In this document: piece by piece, positions 1-8,696 of the stretch | Numbering within the stretch: the stretch's first letter is position 1 | Layout: each line of letters opens with the position of its first letter | Assembly: GCF_001905465.1 (NCBI RefSeq) | Contig: NZ_LISX01000001.1 | Span: 827,974-891,973 of the forward strand | Origin: Kitasatospora sp. CB01950 | GTDB taxonomy: Bacteria; Actinomycetota; Actinomycetes; Streptomycetales; Streptomycetaceae | Direction of reading: 5' to 3' | Length of the DNA stretch: 64,000 nucleotides | Program-made: the position numbers and the translations under genes | The notes under the pieces: model-generated | The model's database searches: none | What the model saw: only the letters and a program-made list of their open reading frames with translations | Told to the model about the DNA's origin: nothing

Positions 1-1
1 C

Positions 2-196
2 GAGCTGCTGTGGGTCGACGCGGTGGAGCACTGGGCGTACTCGGTCGCCGCGGTCAACCTCACCGTCGCGGCGCTGCTGCTCCGCCGGGTGGCGCGTCCG
101 GTCGCCGGAGGCCCCGGCGGTGTCCGGCCGACCGGATTTGGCGCTGACCTGCCAGAACGTGGATATGTGCAGGTCAAGACGAGGGTCGGGCACTGA
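2..196 (+). CDS. C-terminal end of a membrane protein (partial, runs off left edge)
   Basis: Only the last 64 codons are in the window, in the frame that stops with TGA at 194-196. The visible part holds one hydrophobic stretch (AYSVAAVNLTVAALLL) followed by a positive patch (RRVARP), as at the cytoplasmic end of a final membrane helix, and then a polar tail. The hydrophobic pattern and good GC3 bias argue for a real gene. The family cannot be told from this fragment; the glycosyltransferases and acyltransferase downstream make a surface-glycan membrane protein a reasonable guess, nothing more. Confidence 0.4.
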   Translation, partial: ELLWVDAVEHWAYSVAAVNLTVAALLLRRVARPVAGGPGGVRPTGFGADLPERGYVQVKTRVGH

Positions 197-332
197 TTCG
201 GCCCTGTACGACCCAATTGTCTTTACTCGCCCCTTGCTTAGAAGCGACAAAACGCACGCTAAGGTCTTTGAGTCCGTCCGGCCGTCCGCCGTTCCGACAC
301 CCGTACACGTCCCCCCGCGTCGAGGGTCTTCG

Positions 333-1580
333 ATGACTTCTGCTCCACCGCTGACCAAGCCGGCCGAGGCTCCCTCGACCGGAGCCGGACCCCCCCCGGC
401 CAAGCAGCCCGCTGCCAGACCCCGCCTCTACGTCCTGGACGGGTTGCGGCTGATCGCCTCGCTCGGCGTGGTGGCCTTCCACTGGACGGGCGTCGACATC
501 CACAAGAGCGTCTGGGGTGCGAGCCCCGAGCTGCTGATGCCCGGCTGGCACGCCTGGGGCGCCTACGGGTGGCTCGGAGTCCAGCTGTTCTTCCTGATCA
601 GCGGCTTCGTCATCTGCATGTCCTGCTGGGGGAAGACGCCCCGCGAGTACTTCACCTCGCGGGTGGTGCGGCTCTACCCGGCGTACTGGGTCGGCATCGT
701 GCTCACCACCATCGTGGTGAACTACGTCCCGTTCTCCCGGGCCGACCGCAGGAACATGAGCTTCAGCGACGTGATGGCCAACTTCACCATGCTGCAGCGG
801 CCGCTCGGCGCGCAGGAGGCGGACGGCGTCTACTGGACGCTCTGGATCGAGCTCCGCTTCTACCTGCTCTTCGCGATCATGGCCGTGATCGGCCTGACGT
901 ACCGCCGGGTGCTGGCGTTCTGCATGATCTGGGCCACCGTCGCGGTGATCGCCCCGGCCGTGAACTCGGACCTGCTGACGTACATCGTCCAGCCCGAGGA
1001 CGCGCCGTTCTTCATCGCCGGCATCGCGATGTACCTGATCTACCGGTTCGGGGCCTCGCCACTGCTGCTCGGCATCGTGGTGTTCGAGTGGCTGATCGCG
1101 CAGAACCGGCTCCGCGTCATCGTCGGCGCCTACGAGTACGAGGTCCACCACAAGCTCTCCTGGCCGATCATGGCCGAGGTCTCGGGCGCACTGTTCCTGA
1201 TCATGCTCGCGGTCTCCATGGGCGCCTTCAACTGGGTGCGGTGGAAGTGGCTGACCGTCGCCGGCGCCCTCACCTACCCGCTGTACCTGCTGCACCAGGA
1301 GATCGGCTGGGCGGCGATCTCGCTCGGACGCCAGAACGGCATTGCCCCCGTGCCGATGCTCGGGATCTGCCTGGCCTTCATGCTCTGCCTGGCCTGGGTG
1401 GTGCACCGGTACTGCGAGCGGCCGCTGTCCAAGCTGCTCCGGCGGCTGATCGACGCGCCCTCGCTGTCGCTGCCGAAGGCCGACCCGCCGGTGAAGGAAC
1501 GCGCCCGGACCGGCGCCCGGAGCCCCGCGCCGGAGGAGTCGGCGGAGCCCACCGGGGCTGCGGTGCGCGTCGGCCCGTGA
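333..1580 (+). CDS. Acyltransferase 3 family membrane protein (OafA/OpgC type)
   Basis: Predicted multi-pass membrane O-acyltransferase of 415 residues; the family moves acyl groups, usually acetyl, onto surface polysaccharides, antibiotics or lipids. After a Pro-rich cytoplasmic head comes the family signature RLYVLDGLRLIASLGVVAFH, with the Arg and His spaced as in the R-x10-H motif, then LFFLISGFVI, followed by about ten hydrophobic segments and a charged tail. I start at ATG 333 because upstream codons in the frame are not membrane-protein-like and the family begins just before the LDGLR motif. The upstream stretch 197-332 is relatively AT-rich for this genome and probably holds the promoter. 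The acceptor is unknown; two GT-C glycosyltransferases follow on the same strand. Confidence 0.85.
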   Translation: MTSAPPLTKPAEAPSTGAGPPPAKQPAARPRLYVLDGLRLIASLGVVAFHWTGVDIHKSVWGASPELLMPGWHAWGAYGWLGVQLFFLISGFVICMSCWGKTPREYFTSRVVRLYPAYWVGIVLTTIVVNYVPFSRADRRNMSFSDVMANFTMLQRPLGAQEADGVYWTLWIELRFYLLFAIMAVIGLTYRRVLAFCMIWATVAVIAPAVNSDLLTYIVQPEDAPFFIAGIAMYLIYRFGASPLLLGIVVFEWLIAQNRLRVIVGAYEYEVHHKLSWPIMAEVSGALFLIMLAVSMGAFNWVRWKWLTVAGALTYPLYLLHQEIGWAAISLGRQNGIAPVPMLGICLAFMLCLAWVVHRYCERPLSKLLRRLIDAPSLSLPKADPPVKERARTGARSPAPEESAEPTGAAVRVGP

Positions 1581-1648
1581 ACTAGGGTGTGTGGCTGGCG
1601 TGGCCGTTTGCCGGAGGTGCACTTCCGGCGGGATCCGAGGACAGACAC

Positions 1649-3178
1649 ATGGGGAGTAGCGCGGTGGCACAAGGTGCCCCGGCGGTGTCCGGGGGGGCGC
1701 GCCAAGGGTCGTCCCGCCGGCGTGATGGCATCGGGGCGGTGCTGCTCGCCCGCACATTCTGGCTCTGGCCGGCGCTGCTCACCCTCGGGCTGGGCGTCCG
1801 CGGCAGCTGGCGGCCGGAACTGTGGCGCGACGAACTCGCCACCTGGAGCGCCGCCACCCGCAGCACCGGCGACCTGCTCGACCTGCTGAACCACGTCGAC
1901 GCGGTCTCCGGCATGTACTACCTGCTGATGCACTTCTGGGTGTCGGCGTTCGGCGACTCCCCGACCGTGTTCCGGCTGCCGTCGGCGCTGGCCATGGCCG
2001 GCGCGGCGGTCTTCGTCGCGCTGACCGGCCGCAAGCAGTTCGGCACGGCGACCGGTCTGGTCGCCGGCCTGCTGTTCGCCGTCCTGCCCAGCGTGTCGCG
2101 GTTCTCCCAGGAGGCCCGCTCCTACGCGTTCGCGGTGCTCGCCGTCGCCGCGGCGACCTGGCTGCTGCTGCGGGCCCTGGAGCGGCCCACCGTGCTGCGC
2201 TGGCTGCCGTACGCGGTGAGCGTCGCCCTCGCCGGACTGTTCCACATGGTCGCGCTGTGCGTGCTCGCCCCGCACGCCGTGCTGGTGGCCATGCGCTGGT
2301 GGCGCGGGCGCAGCCGCGGCCTGCTGATCGGGTTCCCGGTGGCGGTGCTGGTCGCGCTGGCTCCTGTGGCGCCGCTGGTGATACTCGGCCGCCGCCAGGT
2401 CGGCCGGCAGATCTCCTGGCTGCACTCGCCCACGCTGCAGGACGTCGCCACCGTGTGGCACGGCCTGTTCCAGTCGTCGCTGGTCAGCCTGTGCGTGCTG
2501 GCGATGGCGGCGCTCCCCGCGGCCTGGTCGGCCGGGCGCCGTCCGGCGTTCGAGATCGGCCTGGTGGCGGCGCTGCCGCTGGCCGCGGTCTGGATCGTCT
2601 CGCAGGGGCAGACCGCGTACTTCATAGACCGCTACCTGCTGTTCACCGTCCCCGCCTGGGCGGTGCTGGCCGCCGCCGGCCTGACCGCGCTGCGGCCGCG
2701 GGCGATGGTCGCCGTCGGCCTGATCGCCGCCGCGCTGCTCGGCATCCAGGACCAGCAGGCGCTGCGCAACCGCACCTCGCACGAGTGGGCCGACGAGAAG
2801 GGCGCCGCGAAGATCGTCGCGGACGGCTACCAGCCCGGCGACGGCATGGTCCCGGTGCGCGGCGAAGAGGCGTACATGATGCTCGACTTCGCGCTCGGCT
2901 ACTACCTGCCCGACCGGGTGCAGCCGAAGGACGTGTTCGCGGCGAAGACCCCGCTGCAGAACGACGACCTGTACGCGGTCGACTGCCCCGAACCGGCGGC
3001 CTGCGCCGCGGACGTCCAGCGGATCTGGGTGGTCACCTACAGCACCCCCGAGGACCCCTTCAAGGGCCTGTCCGAGGCCGAGGCGAAGGTGTTGAAGTCC
3101 GACTACAAGGTGCAGCAGACGAAGCACGTGCAGGGCCTGACGGTGACGCTGCTGGCCCGTTCGGGCGCCGCGCACTGA
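1649..3178 (+). CDS. GT-C family membrane glycosyltransferase (GT39/ArnT-like)
   Basis: Integral membrane glycosyltransferase of 509 residues expected to use a polyprenyl-phosphate sugar donor outside the membrane. The N-terminal helix is followed by RPELWRDELATWSAATR, which fits the acidic catalytic loop 1 of the GT39/PMT and ArnT families. About ten hydrophobic helices and then a soluble C-terminal portion follow. Start ATG 1649 has a GAGGA ribosome site seven bases upstream; a GTG at 1589 in the same frame lacks one. It lies 68 bp after the acyltransferase gene on the same strand. The acceptor (protein, lipid or glycan) cannot be read from sequence. Confidence 0.8.
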   Translation: MGSSAVAQGAPAVSGGARQGSSRRRDGIGAVLLARTFWLWPALLTLGLGVRGSWRPELWRDELATWSAATRSTGDLLDLLNHVDAVSGMYYLLMHFWVSAFGDSPTVFRLPSALAMAGAAVFVALTGRKQFGTATGLVAGLLFAVLPSVSRFSQEARSYAFAVLAVAAATWLLLRALERPTVLRWLPYAVSVALAGLFHMVALCVLAPHAVLVAMRWWRGRSRGLLIGFPVAVLVALAPVAPLVILGRRQVGRQISWLHSPTLQDVATVWHGLFQSSLVSLCVLAMAALPAAWSAGRRPAFEIGLVAALPLAAVWIVSQGQTAYFIDRYLLFTVPAWAVLAAAGLTALRPRAMVAVGLIAAALLGIQDQQALRNRTSHEWADEKGAAKIVADGYQPGDGMVPVRGEEAYMMLDFALGYYLPDRVQPKDVFAAKTPLQNDDLYAVDCPEPAACAADVQRIWVVTYSTPEDPFKGLSEAEAKVLKSDYKVQQTKHVQGLTVTLLARSGAAH

Positions 3179-3187
3179 CGCCGCGGG

Positions 3188-3208
3188 CCCGCCATCGGCG
3201 GGTTTGTT
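3188..3208 (+). terminator. Intrinsic terminator after the GT39-like gene
   Basis: A 6-bp stem CCCGCC/GGCGGG with a three-base loop is followed directly by TTTGTT, the classical layout of a rho-independent terminator. It sits 10 bp after the stop codon of the glycosyltransferase gene. Confidence 0.5.
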
Positions 3209-3291
3209 GAATCGCCCCGGGAGCGGGGAGGATCGGCCCATGTGGCTTGTTTCCTCGGCCTACCTCTGACCGGTCCCGGGGGGATCCTTCG

Positions 3292-4497
3292 GTGAGTACA
3301 GACCTATCCCGCGCGGCAGGGAAGCGGACACCGCTGCGGGGGCGGCGCGGACAGGGGGCACGGTGGCGGGCCGGGCTGCGGCGCGCGGCGCCCGCGCTGC
3401 TCGCCTACATCGCGGTACGGGCCGTCGGCGTCCTCGTACTGGTCGCCTGGGGGGCGCGCCGCGGGGTGGACGCACTGGGCCGACTGAGTGAACTCTGGGA
3501 CGCGCTGTTCTACCAGCAGATCGCCGAGCACTGGTACGACGGCGTCGCCCCGGTGCCCGGCCCGCACGGCCCCTACGAGGCCTACGCGTTCTTCCCCGGC
3601 TACCCGGCGACGATCCGCGCCGTCTCCTGGCTGACCCCGCTGACGCACAGCCAGGCCGGGCTGGCGATCGCCTGGCTCTCGTCGGTCGTCGCCGCCTGGG
3701 GGATCTTCGCGATCGCCGACCGGCTCTACGGCCGCAGGGTCGGCGTGCTGGCGGCCGTGCTGTGGGGCGTGCTGCCGGTCGCCGTGGTCGAGAGCATGGC
3801 CTACTCCGAGCTGATGTTCACCGCCTTCGCCGTCTGGGCGGTGTACGCGGCGATGACCCGAAGCTGGGTCGTCGCCGGAACGCTGTCGCTGCTGGCAGGC
3901 CTGTGCCGCCCCACCGGCGTCGCGGTGGCGGCCGCGATCGGCTGCGCCGCCCTGTGGGAGCTGATCACCCGCCGGGGCCCGGACGCCCCCGCCTGGTGGC
4001 GGCCGGTGCTCGGCGGGCTCATCGCCCCGCTCGGGTTCGTCGGCTACATCTCCTGGGTCGGGTACGTGAAGGGCAGCTGGGACGGCTACTTCAAGGTCCA
4101 GGAGGCGTGGCAGTCGAAGTTCGACTTCGGCCACAGCACCATGAAGTCGTTCATCCGGCTGCTCGGCCGGAGCGACACCGTGTGGCTGCCGCAGGTCGTG
4201 GTGGCGGTGGTGCTGGGCTGCGCGGTGCTGCTGTTCGGGATCTCGGTGATCCAGCGGCAGCCGCTCGTCCTGGTGCTGTTCAGCGCGTTCACGCTGGTGC
4301 TGGCGCTGGGCGACGCGTCCTACTTCACCTCCCGGGCCCGGTTCCTGCTGCCCGCGATCGGCCTGCTGATGCCGGCCGCCGCCGCGCTGGCCCGGGTGCG
4401 CACCAAGGCGACGCTGGTGCTGCTGATCGCCGGCGCGGCGCTCGGCTCGGCCGCGTACGGCGGGTTCCTGGTCTACATCTATCCGGACGCCCCATAG
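3292..4497 (+). CDS. PIG-V-like mannosyltransferase family membrane protein
   Basis: Predicted polytopic GT-C enzyme of 401 residues, similar in layout to bacterial relatives of the GPI mannosyltransferase PIG-V. Evidence is the segment SELWDALFYQQIAEHWYDG after the first helix (the acidic first luminal loop), the following AFFPGYPATIR, and about nine more hydrophobic helices. GTG 3292 is chosen as start because it follows a run of six G after CCC, which can serve as ribosome site, and leaves a basic cytoplasmic head; the frame stays open to 3247. It is the second GT-C enzyme in a row, suggesting stepwise sugar addition to a lipid-linked or protein-bound glycan. Donor and acceptor are unknown. 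Confidence 0.75.
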   Translation: MSTDLSRAAGKRTPLRGRRGQGARWRAGLRRAAPALLAYIAVRAVGVLVLVAWGARRGVDALGRLSELWDALFYQQIAEHWYDGVAPVPGPHGPYEAYAFFPGYPATIRAVSWLTPLTHSQAGLAIAWLSSVVAAWGIFAIADRLYGRRVGVLAAVLWGVLPVAVVESMAYSELMFTAFAVWAVYAAMTRSWVVAGTLSLLAGLCRPTGVAVAAAIGCAALWELITRRGPDAPAWWRPVLGGLIAPLGFVGYISWVGYVKGSWDGYFKVQEAWQSKFDFGHSTMKSFIRLLGRSDTVWLPQVVVAVVLGCAVLLFGISVIQRQPLVLVLFSAFTLVLALGDASYFTSRARFLLPAIGLLMPAAAALARVRTKATLVLLIAGAALGSAAYGGFLVYIYPDAP

Positions 4498-4516
4498 GAC
4501 AGGCCCTGGTTTCTTC

Positions 4517-4545
4517 GGCCCCGCCGGGGTTGTCGGCGGGGGGCC
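4517..4545 (+). terminator. GC-rich hairpin between mannosyltransferase gene and pcrA
   Basis: An imperfect hairpin (GGCCCCGCCG pairing with CGGCGGGGGGCC, two unpaired G) lies between the stop at 4497 and pcrA. There is no T tract, so efficiency is uncertain. Confidence 0.4.
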
Positions 4546-4546
4546 A

Positions 4547-4562
4547 TAGACTCGAAGGGCCA
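4547..4562 (+). promoter_or_regulatory. pcrA promoter -10 box, probably leaderless transcript
   Basis: TAGACT at 4547-4552 matches the actinobacterial -10 consensus and ends nine bases before ATG 4562. A start point seven to nine bases downstream would coincide with or fall just before the ATG, so pcrA is likely translated from a leaderless or nearly leaderless mRNA. Confidence 0.5.
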
Positions 4563-7192
4563 TGACTAGCCTCTTCGATGACCTCCCGCTCCCCGGCTTC
4601 GAGCGTCCTGCCGTCGGGTCGAGCCGCCGCCCCGAGGCGGCGCAGCAACCGCCCCTGACGCTGTGGTCGGACGAGGAGGCGCCGCCCGCGGACGAGCCGT
4701 ACGACGAGCCGCCGTACGACCCCGGGTACGGCGCGGAGGAGAACATCCCGGACGGGCTGTTCGCCACCGACCACGCCGCCGAGAGCGCGCGCGACGCCTG
4801 GCACCGCAACGGCGCGGCCCGCACCGTCGTCGACCCGGCCCAGCTGCTGGAGGGCATGAACGACCCGCAGCGCGAGGCCGTGCTGCACCACGGCTCGCCG
4901 CTGCTGATCGTGGCCGGCGCGGGCTCCGGCAAGACCCGGGTGCTGACCCACCGGATCGCGTACCTGCTGGCCGCGCGCGGCGTGCAGCCCGGCGAGATCC
5001 TGGCGATCACCTTCACCAACAAGGCCGCCGGCGAGATGCGCGAACGCGTCGAGGCGCTGGTCGGCCCGCGCGCCAAGGCGATGTGGGTGTCGACGTTCCA
5101 CAGCGCGTGCGTCCGCATCCTGCGCCGCGAGGCGAAGCTGCTGAACATGAGCTCCAGCTTCTCCATCTACGACTCGGCGGACTCGCAGCGCCTGATGGCC
5201 CTGGTCTGCCGCGACCTGGACCTCGACCCGAAGCAGTTCCCGCCGAAGTCGTTCACCGCGAAGGTCAGCAACCTCAAGAACGAGCTGATCGACGAGGAGA
5301 CGTACGCCGACCAGGCGGCCAACCCGATGGAGAAGAAGCTCGCCGAGGCGTACTTCCTCTACCAGCGCCGCCTGCGCGAGGCCAACGCGCTGGACTTCGA
5401 CGACATCATCATGGCCACCGTCAACCTGCTGCAGGCGTTCCCCGACGTCGCCGAGCACTACCGGCGCAGGTTCCGGCACATCCTGGTCGACGAGTACCAG
5501 GACACCAACCACGCCCAGTACACCCTGGTGCGGGAGCTGTCCGGCGGCTCCGCCGCGCACGCCCCGCGCAAGACCGTGGACGGCGACTTCGTCGACCCGG
5601 CCGAGGCCCGCCTCGCGCAGATCGCGCCCGCCGAACTGTGTGTGGTCGGCGACGCCGACCAGTCGATCTACGCCTTCCGCGGCGCGACGATCCGCAACAT
5701 CCTCCAGTTCGAGGAGGACTACCCGAACGCGACGACGATCCTGCTGGAGCAGAACTACCGCTCCACGCAGACCATCCTGACCGCCGCGAACTCGGTCATC
5801 GAACGCAACACCAACCGCCGCAAGAAGAACCTGTGGACGGCCGGCGACCAGGGCGAGCAGGTGGTCGGCTACGTCGCCGACGACGAGCACGGCGAGGCCC
5901 AGTTCATCGCCGACGAGATCGACCGGCTCACCGACGCCGGCCACGCCCGCCCCGGCGACGTGGCGATCTTCTACCGCACCAACGCGCAGTCCCGGGTGTT
6001 CGAGGAGGTGTTCATCCGGGTCGGCCTGCCGTACAAGGTGGTCGGCGGCGTGCGCTTCTACGAGCGCAAGGAGGTCAAGGACGTCCTCGCGTACCTGCGG
6101 GTGCTGTCCAACCCGGAGGACACTGTGCCGCTGCGCCGGATCCTCAACGTGCCCAAGCGCGGCATCGGCGAACGCGCCGAGGCGATGATCGACGCGCTCT
6201 CCTCCCGCGAGCGGATCTCCTTCGCCGCCGCGCTGCGCCGGGTCGACGAGGCGTACGGCATGGCGGCGCGCTCCGCCAACGCCGTGAAGAAGTTCAACGA
6301 GCTGATGTCCGGGCTGCGACAGGTCGTCGAGTCCGGGGCCGGCCCGGCCGCCGTGCTGGAGGCCGTGCTGGAGGAGACCGGGTACCTGGCCGAACTCCAG
6401 TCCTCCACCGACCCGCAGGACGAGACCCGGGTGGAGAACCTCCAGGAGCTCGCCTCGGTCGCCCTCGAGTACGAGAAGGACCCGGGGGAGCGGCCGGAGG
6501 GCGACGAGGGCCCGCCGGTCGGCTCGCTCGCCGACTTCCTGGAGCGGGTCGCGCTGGTCGCGGACTCCGACCAGATCCCCGACGACGAGGACGGCGCGGG
6601 CGTCATCACGATGATGACCCTGCACACCGCCAAGGGCCTGGAGTTCCCGGTGGTGTTCCTCACCGGCATGGAGGACGGGATCTTCCCGCACATGCGGGCG
6701 CTGAACCAGGTCAAGGAGCTGGAGGAGGAGCGGCGGCTCGCCTACGTCGGCCTCACCCGGGCCCGGCAGCGGCTCTACCTGACCAGGTCGGTGCTGCGCA
6801 GCGCCTGGGGGCAGCCGTCGTACAACCCGGCGTCCCGGTTCCTGGAGGAGATCCCGGACAACCTGATCGAGTGGAAGCGCACCGGCGCGGCGGCCGTGCC
6901 CGCCTCCCGGTTCTCCTCGTCCTCGGGCTCCTCGGGCTCGTCCGGTTCGTCCCGCGGCGGCTTCTCGGCGGGCGCCTCGCCGAAGGCCGGCTGGGGCAAG
7001 TCGGCGCGCACCGTGGTGGACCGGGACGTGGTGGCGCTCACCGTCGGCGACCGGGTCAGCCACGACAGCTTCGGGCTGGGCACCGTGGTCGCCACCCAGG
7101 GCATCGGCGACAAGGCCCGGGCCACCGTCGACTTCGGCACCGCCGGGCGCAAGGAACTGCTGCTGCGCTACGCGCCGGTGGAGAAGCTCTAG
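4562..7192 (+). CDS. pcrA: ATP-dependent DNA helicase PcrA/UvrD (SF1)
   Basis: 3'-5' DNA helicase of 876 residues used in nucleotide excision repair, replication restart and removal of RecA. Motif I is AGAGSGKT at residues 118-125, followed by Ia FTNKAAGEM, II VDEYQDTN, III GDADQSIYAFRG, IV LEQNYRST, V TAKGLEFPVVFL and VI YVGLTRARQR. The C-terminal 45 residues (DRVSHDSFGLGTVV onward) form the Tudor-like domain that contacts RNA polymerase in PcrA. Unusual parts are an acidic, probably disordered N-terminal extension of about 95 residues and a Ser/Gly repeat linker before the C-terminal domain. A strong bidirectional hairpin follows the gene. Confidence 0.97.
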   Translation: MTSLFDDLPLPGFERPAVGSSRRPEAAQQPPLTLWSDEEAPPADEPYDEPPYDPGYGAEENIPDGLFATDHAAESARDAWHRNGAARTVVDPAQLLEGMNDPQREAVLHHGSPLLIVAGAGSGKTRVLTHRIAYLLAARGVQPGEILAITFTNKAAGEMRERVEALVGPRAKAMWVSTFHSACVRILRREAKLLNMSSSFSIYDSADSQRLMALVCRDLDLDPKQFPPKSFTAKVSNLKNELIDEETYADQAANPMEKKLAEAYFLYQRRLREANALDFDDIIMATVNLLQAFPDVAEHYRRRFRHILVDEYQDTNHAQYTLVRELSGGSAAHAPRKTVDGDFVDPAEARLAQIAPAELCVVGDADQSIYAFRGATIRNILQFEEDYPNATTILLEQNYRSTQTILTAANSVIERNTNRRKKNLWTAGDQGEQVVGYVADDEHGEAQFIADEIDRLTDAGHARPGDVAIFYRTNAQSRVFEEVFIRVGLPYKVVGGVRFYERKEVKDVLAYLRVLSNPEDTVPLRRILNVPKRGIGERAEAMIDALSSRERISFAAALRRVDEAYGMAARSANAVKKFNELMSGLRQVVESGAGPAAVLEAVLEETGYLAELQSSTDPQDETRVENLQELASVALEYEKDPGERPEGDEGPPVGSLADFLERVALVADSDQIPDDEDGAGVITMMTLHTAKGLEFPVVFLTGMEDGIFPHMRALNQVKELEEERRLAYVGLTRARQRLYLTRSVLRSAWGQPSYNPASRFLEEIPDNLIEWKRTGAAAVPASRFSSSSGSSGSSGSSRGGFSAGASPKAGWGKSARTVVDRDVVALTVGDRVSHDSFGLGTVVATQGIGDKARATVDFGTAGRKELLLRYAPVEKL

Positions 7193-7193
7193 C

Positions 7194-7230
7194 CAGGGTC
7201 TGTCCGGCAAGATCGGCCGGACAGACCCTA
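7194..7230. terminator. Bidirectional terminator between pcrA and the M23 peptidase gene
   Basis: A perfect 13-bp stem at 7195-7207 and 7217-7229 (AGGGTCTGTCCGG with its complement, extendable by one C-G pair) with a short loop lies between two convergent genes whose stop codons are 43 bp apart. It can serve both. Confidence 0.8.
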
Positions 7231-7235
7231 TGGGC

Positions 7236-7952
7236 TCAGCGCGGGTCCAGGTGGTGGGCGAGCAGCCACGGCACCGGATCCACGGGCGTCTCGCCGTCGG
7301 GCCGTACCTCGAAGTGGAGGTGCGGCCCGGTGCTGTTGCCGGTGCTGCCGGACCAGCCGATCACCTCGCCGGCCCGGACCTGGCCGCGGGTGATCCGGAA
7401 CGAGCGCAGGTGCCCGTACAGGGTGCGGGTGCCGTCGGGGGCGGTGACGGTCGCCATCCGGCCGTACGCCGGGTGCCAGTGGGTGCTGACCGTGCCGTCG
7501 GTGACCGCCAGCACCGGCGTGCCGGTGGGCACCGGGAAGTCGATGCCGGTGTGCCGGGCAGCCCAGTGCGTGCCGGGCTCGCCGAACACCGCGCTCAGGC
7601 CGCGCAGCGCCACCGGCAGCGCGAAGTGTCGCGCCAACTCGGCTTCCTGCTCGGCCTGTTCGCGTTCCTCGGCCTGGCGGGCGGCCAGTTCGGCGATCTC
7701 GTTCGAGGTCGGGCGGTCCGCCCGGTCGGCGTGCTCCGGGGTGGGGCGGGCGACGGTCTGCCGGTCCGGTTCGGCGGGGCGGTGGGTCGCGCCGGCCGGG
7801 CGGTGCGCGGGCTGCACGGCGACCGCGGCGGCCGCGAACACGCCCAGCGCCGCCACCGAGGGCAGGGCGACCGCGAGCACCGCCGTCCTGGTGGCACGGC
7901 GGGCCCGCGCCCGGCGATGGGCACGGGCAGCGGCACGGCTGCTGGGGACCAC
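7236..7952 (-). CDS. Membrane-anchored M23 family (LytM-like) peptidase
   Basis: Cell-wall endopeptidase or its inactive regulator, 238 residues. After an Arg-rich cytoplasmic head and one hydrophobic segment (TAVLAVALPSVAALGVF...) there is a Glu/Gln/Ala-rich helical linker and then a LytM domain. Zinc ligands are visible as HTGIDFPV and GPHLHFEV, with GHL in between, so the domain looks catalytically complete. The start is set at GTG 7952 because GAGGTGA lies six bases upstream; an upstream alternative at 8039 lies ahead of the promoter I see at 8001-8030 and so should not be transcribed from it. The gene is convergent with pcrA and divergent from icmB. Confidence 0.88.
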   Translation of the reverse strand: MVPSSRAAARAHRRARARRATRTAVLAVALPSVAALGVFAAAAVAVQPAHRPAGATHRPAEPDRQTVARPTPEHADRADRPTSNEIAELAARQAEEREQAEQEAELARHFALPVALRGLSAVFGEPGTHWAARHTGIDFPVPTGTPVLAVTDGTVSTHWHPAYGRMATVTAPDGTRTLYGHLRSFRITRGQVRAGEVIGWSGSTGNSTGPHLHFEVRPDGETPVDPVPWLLAHHLDPR

Positions 7953-8000
7953 GGCTGTCACCTCGCGGCGGCTCGGGGACGTACGGGAAGAACCGTCGAG

Positions 8001-8030
8001 ACTGTAGCGGTGTCGTGACAGAGCGGACAA
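8001..8030 (-). promoter_or_regulatory. Promoter of the M23 peptidase gene
   Basis: On the minus strand TTGTCC (8030-8025), an 18-base spacer and TACAGT (8006-8001) form a fair housekeeping-type promoter, placed about 50 bp before the GTG start at 7952. Confidence 0.45.
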
Positions 8031-8163
8031 AGAGCGCATTTCAGCGGGCGTGGCGCGCCCGCCGGTCGGGGCCGACAGGGCGGGTGGGCTGTGATTTTCC
8101 CCTCCTCTTGACCGGCGGGAAAGGACGGCGGCCCCGCCGGGCCGCTACCCTCCCCTCAGATCT

Positions 8164-8179
8164 GTTAAAAGTGGTTAAC
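8164..8179. promoter_or_regulatory. Inverted repeat upstream of icmB
   Basis: GTTAA-AAGTGG-TTAAC is a perfect 5-bp dyad in an AT-rich patch 55 bp upstream of the icmB start. It could be an operator or part of the promoter; no regulator can be named. Confidence 0.3.
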
Positions 8180-8234
8180 ACGCCCCCGCGACGAGGTCGG
8201 CCGGGTGGTGGACGACGTGGTCCAGGAGGCAGTG

Positions 8235-8642
8235 ATGGTTGTGTCAGGGCCGATTCGAGTGGTGGTCGCCAAGCCCGGTCTCGACGGGCACGACCGGGGC
8301 GCCAAGGTCATCGCGCGGGCGCTGCGCGACGCCGGCATGGAGGTCATCTACACCGGCCTCCACCAGACCCCCGAGCAGATCGTCGACACGGCGATCCAGG
8401 AGGACGCGGACGGCATCGGCCTGTCCATCCTGTCCGGCGCGCACATGACGCTCTGCGCCAAGGTCATCGAGCTGCTCAAGGAGCGCGACGCGGCCGACAT
8501 CAAGGTGTTCTGCGGCGGGATCATCCCGGACGCCGACATCACCGAGCTGAAGGCGCTCGGCGTCGCCGACATCTTCACCCCCGGCACCTCCACCCAGGCC
8601 GTGGTGAGCTGGGTCGAGGCGAACCTGCGCGCGGCCGGCTGA
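8235..8642 (+). CDS. icmB: Small B12-binding subunit of an acyl-CoA mutase
   Basis: Stand-alone cobalamin-binding protein of 135 residues. The lower-ligand signature D-x-H-x-x-G is visible in [11 protein letters not shown] near residue 18, followed by LSGAH and CGGIIP as in the Rossmann-type B12 domain of mutases. Size and sequence match, from memory, the IcmB subunit of Streptomyces isobutyryl-CoA mutase. ATG 8235 has AGGAGG five bases upstream; the frame is open to 8205. It is a monocistronic gene closed by a strong hairpin. Its large partner is not adjacent: the only mutase large subunit in the window is at 59386-60975 and shows methylmalonyl-type residues, so the pairing is open. Confidence 0.88.
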   Translation: MVVSGPIRVVVAKPGLDGHDRGAKVIARALRDAGMEVIYTGLHQTPEQIVDTAIQEDADGIGLSILSGAHMTLCAKVIELLKERDAADIKVFCGGIIPDADITELKALGVADIFTPGTSTQAVVSWVEANLRAAG

Positions 8643-8652
8643 ACCCGTGCCG

Positions 8653-8688
8653 CGGCGGCCCCGGGCGACAACTCGCCCGGGGCCGCCG
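8653..8688. terminator. Bidirectional terminator between icmB and the DUF5691 gene
   Basis: A perfect 16-bp stem (CGGCGGCCCCGGGCGA with its complement) and loop CAAC lies in the 54-bp gap between two convergent genes. Confidence 0.8.
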
Positions 8689-8696
8689 TGTGTCCG

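Noticed and set aside
4325..7210. 961-codon minus-strand frame opposite pcrA
   Set aside because: It is antisense to all PcrA motifs; composition is that of a shadow frame.
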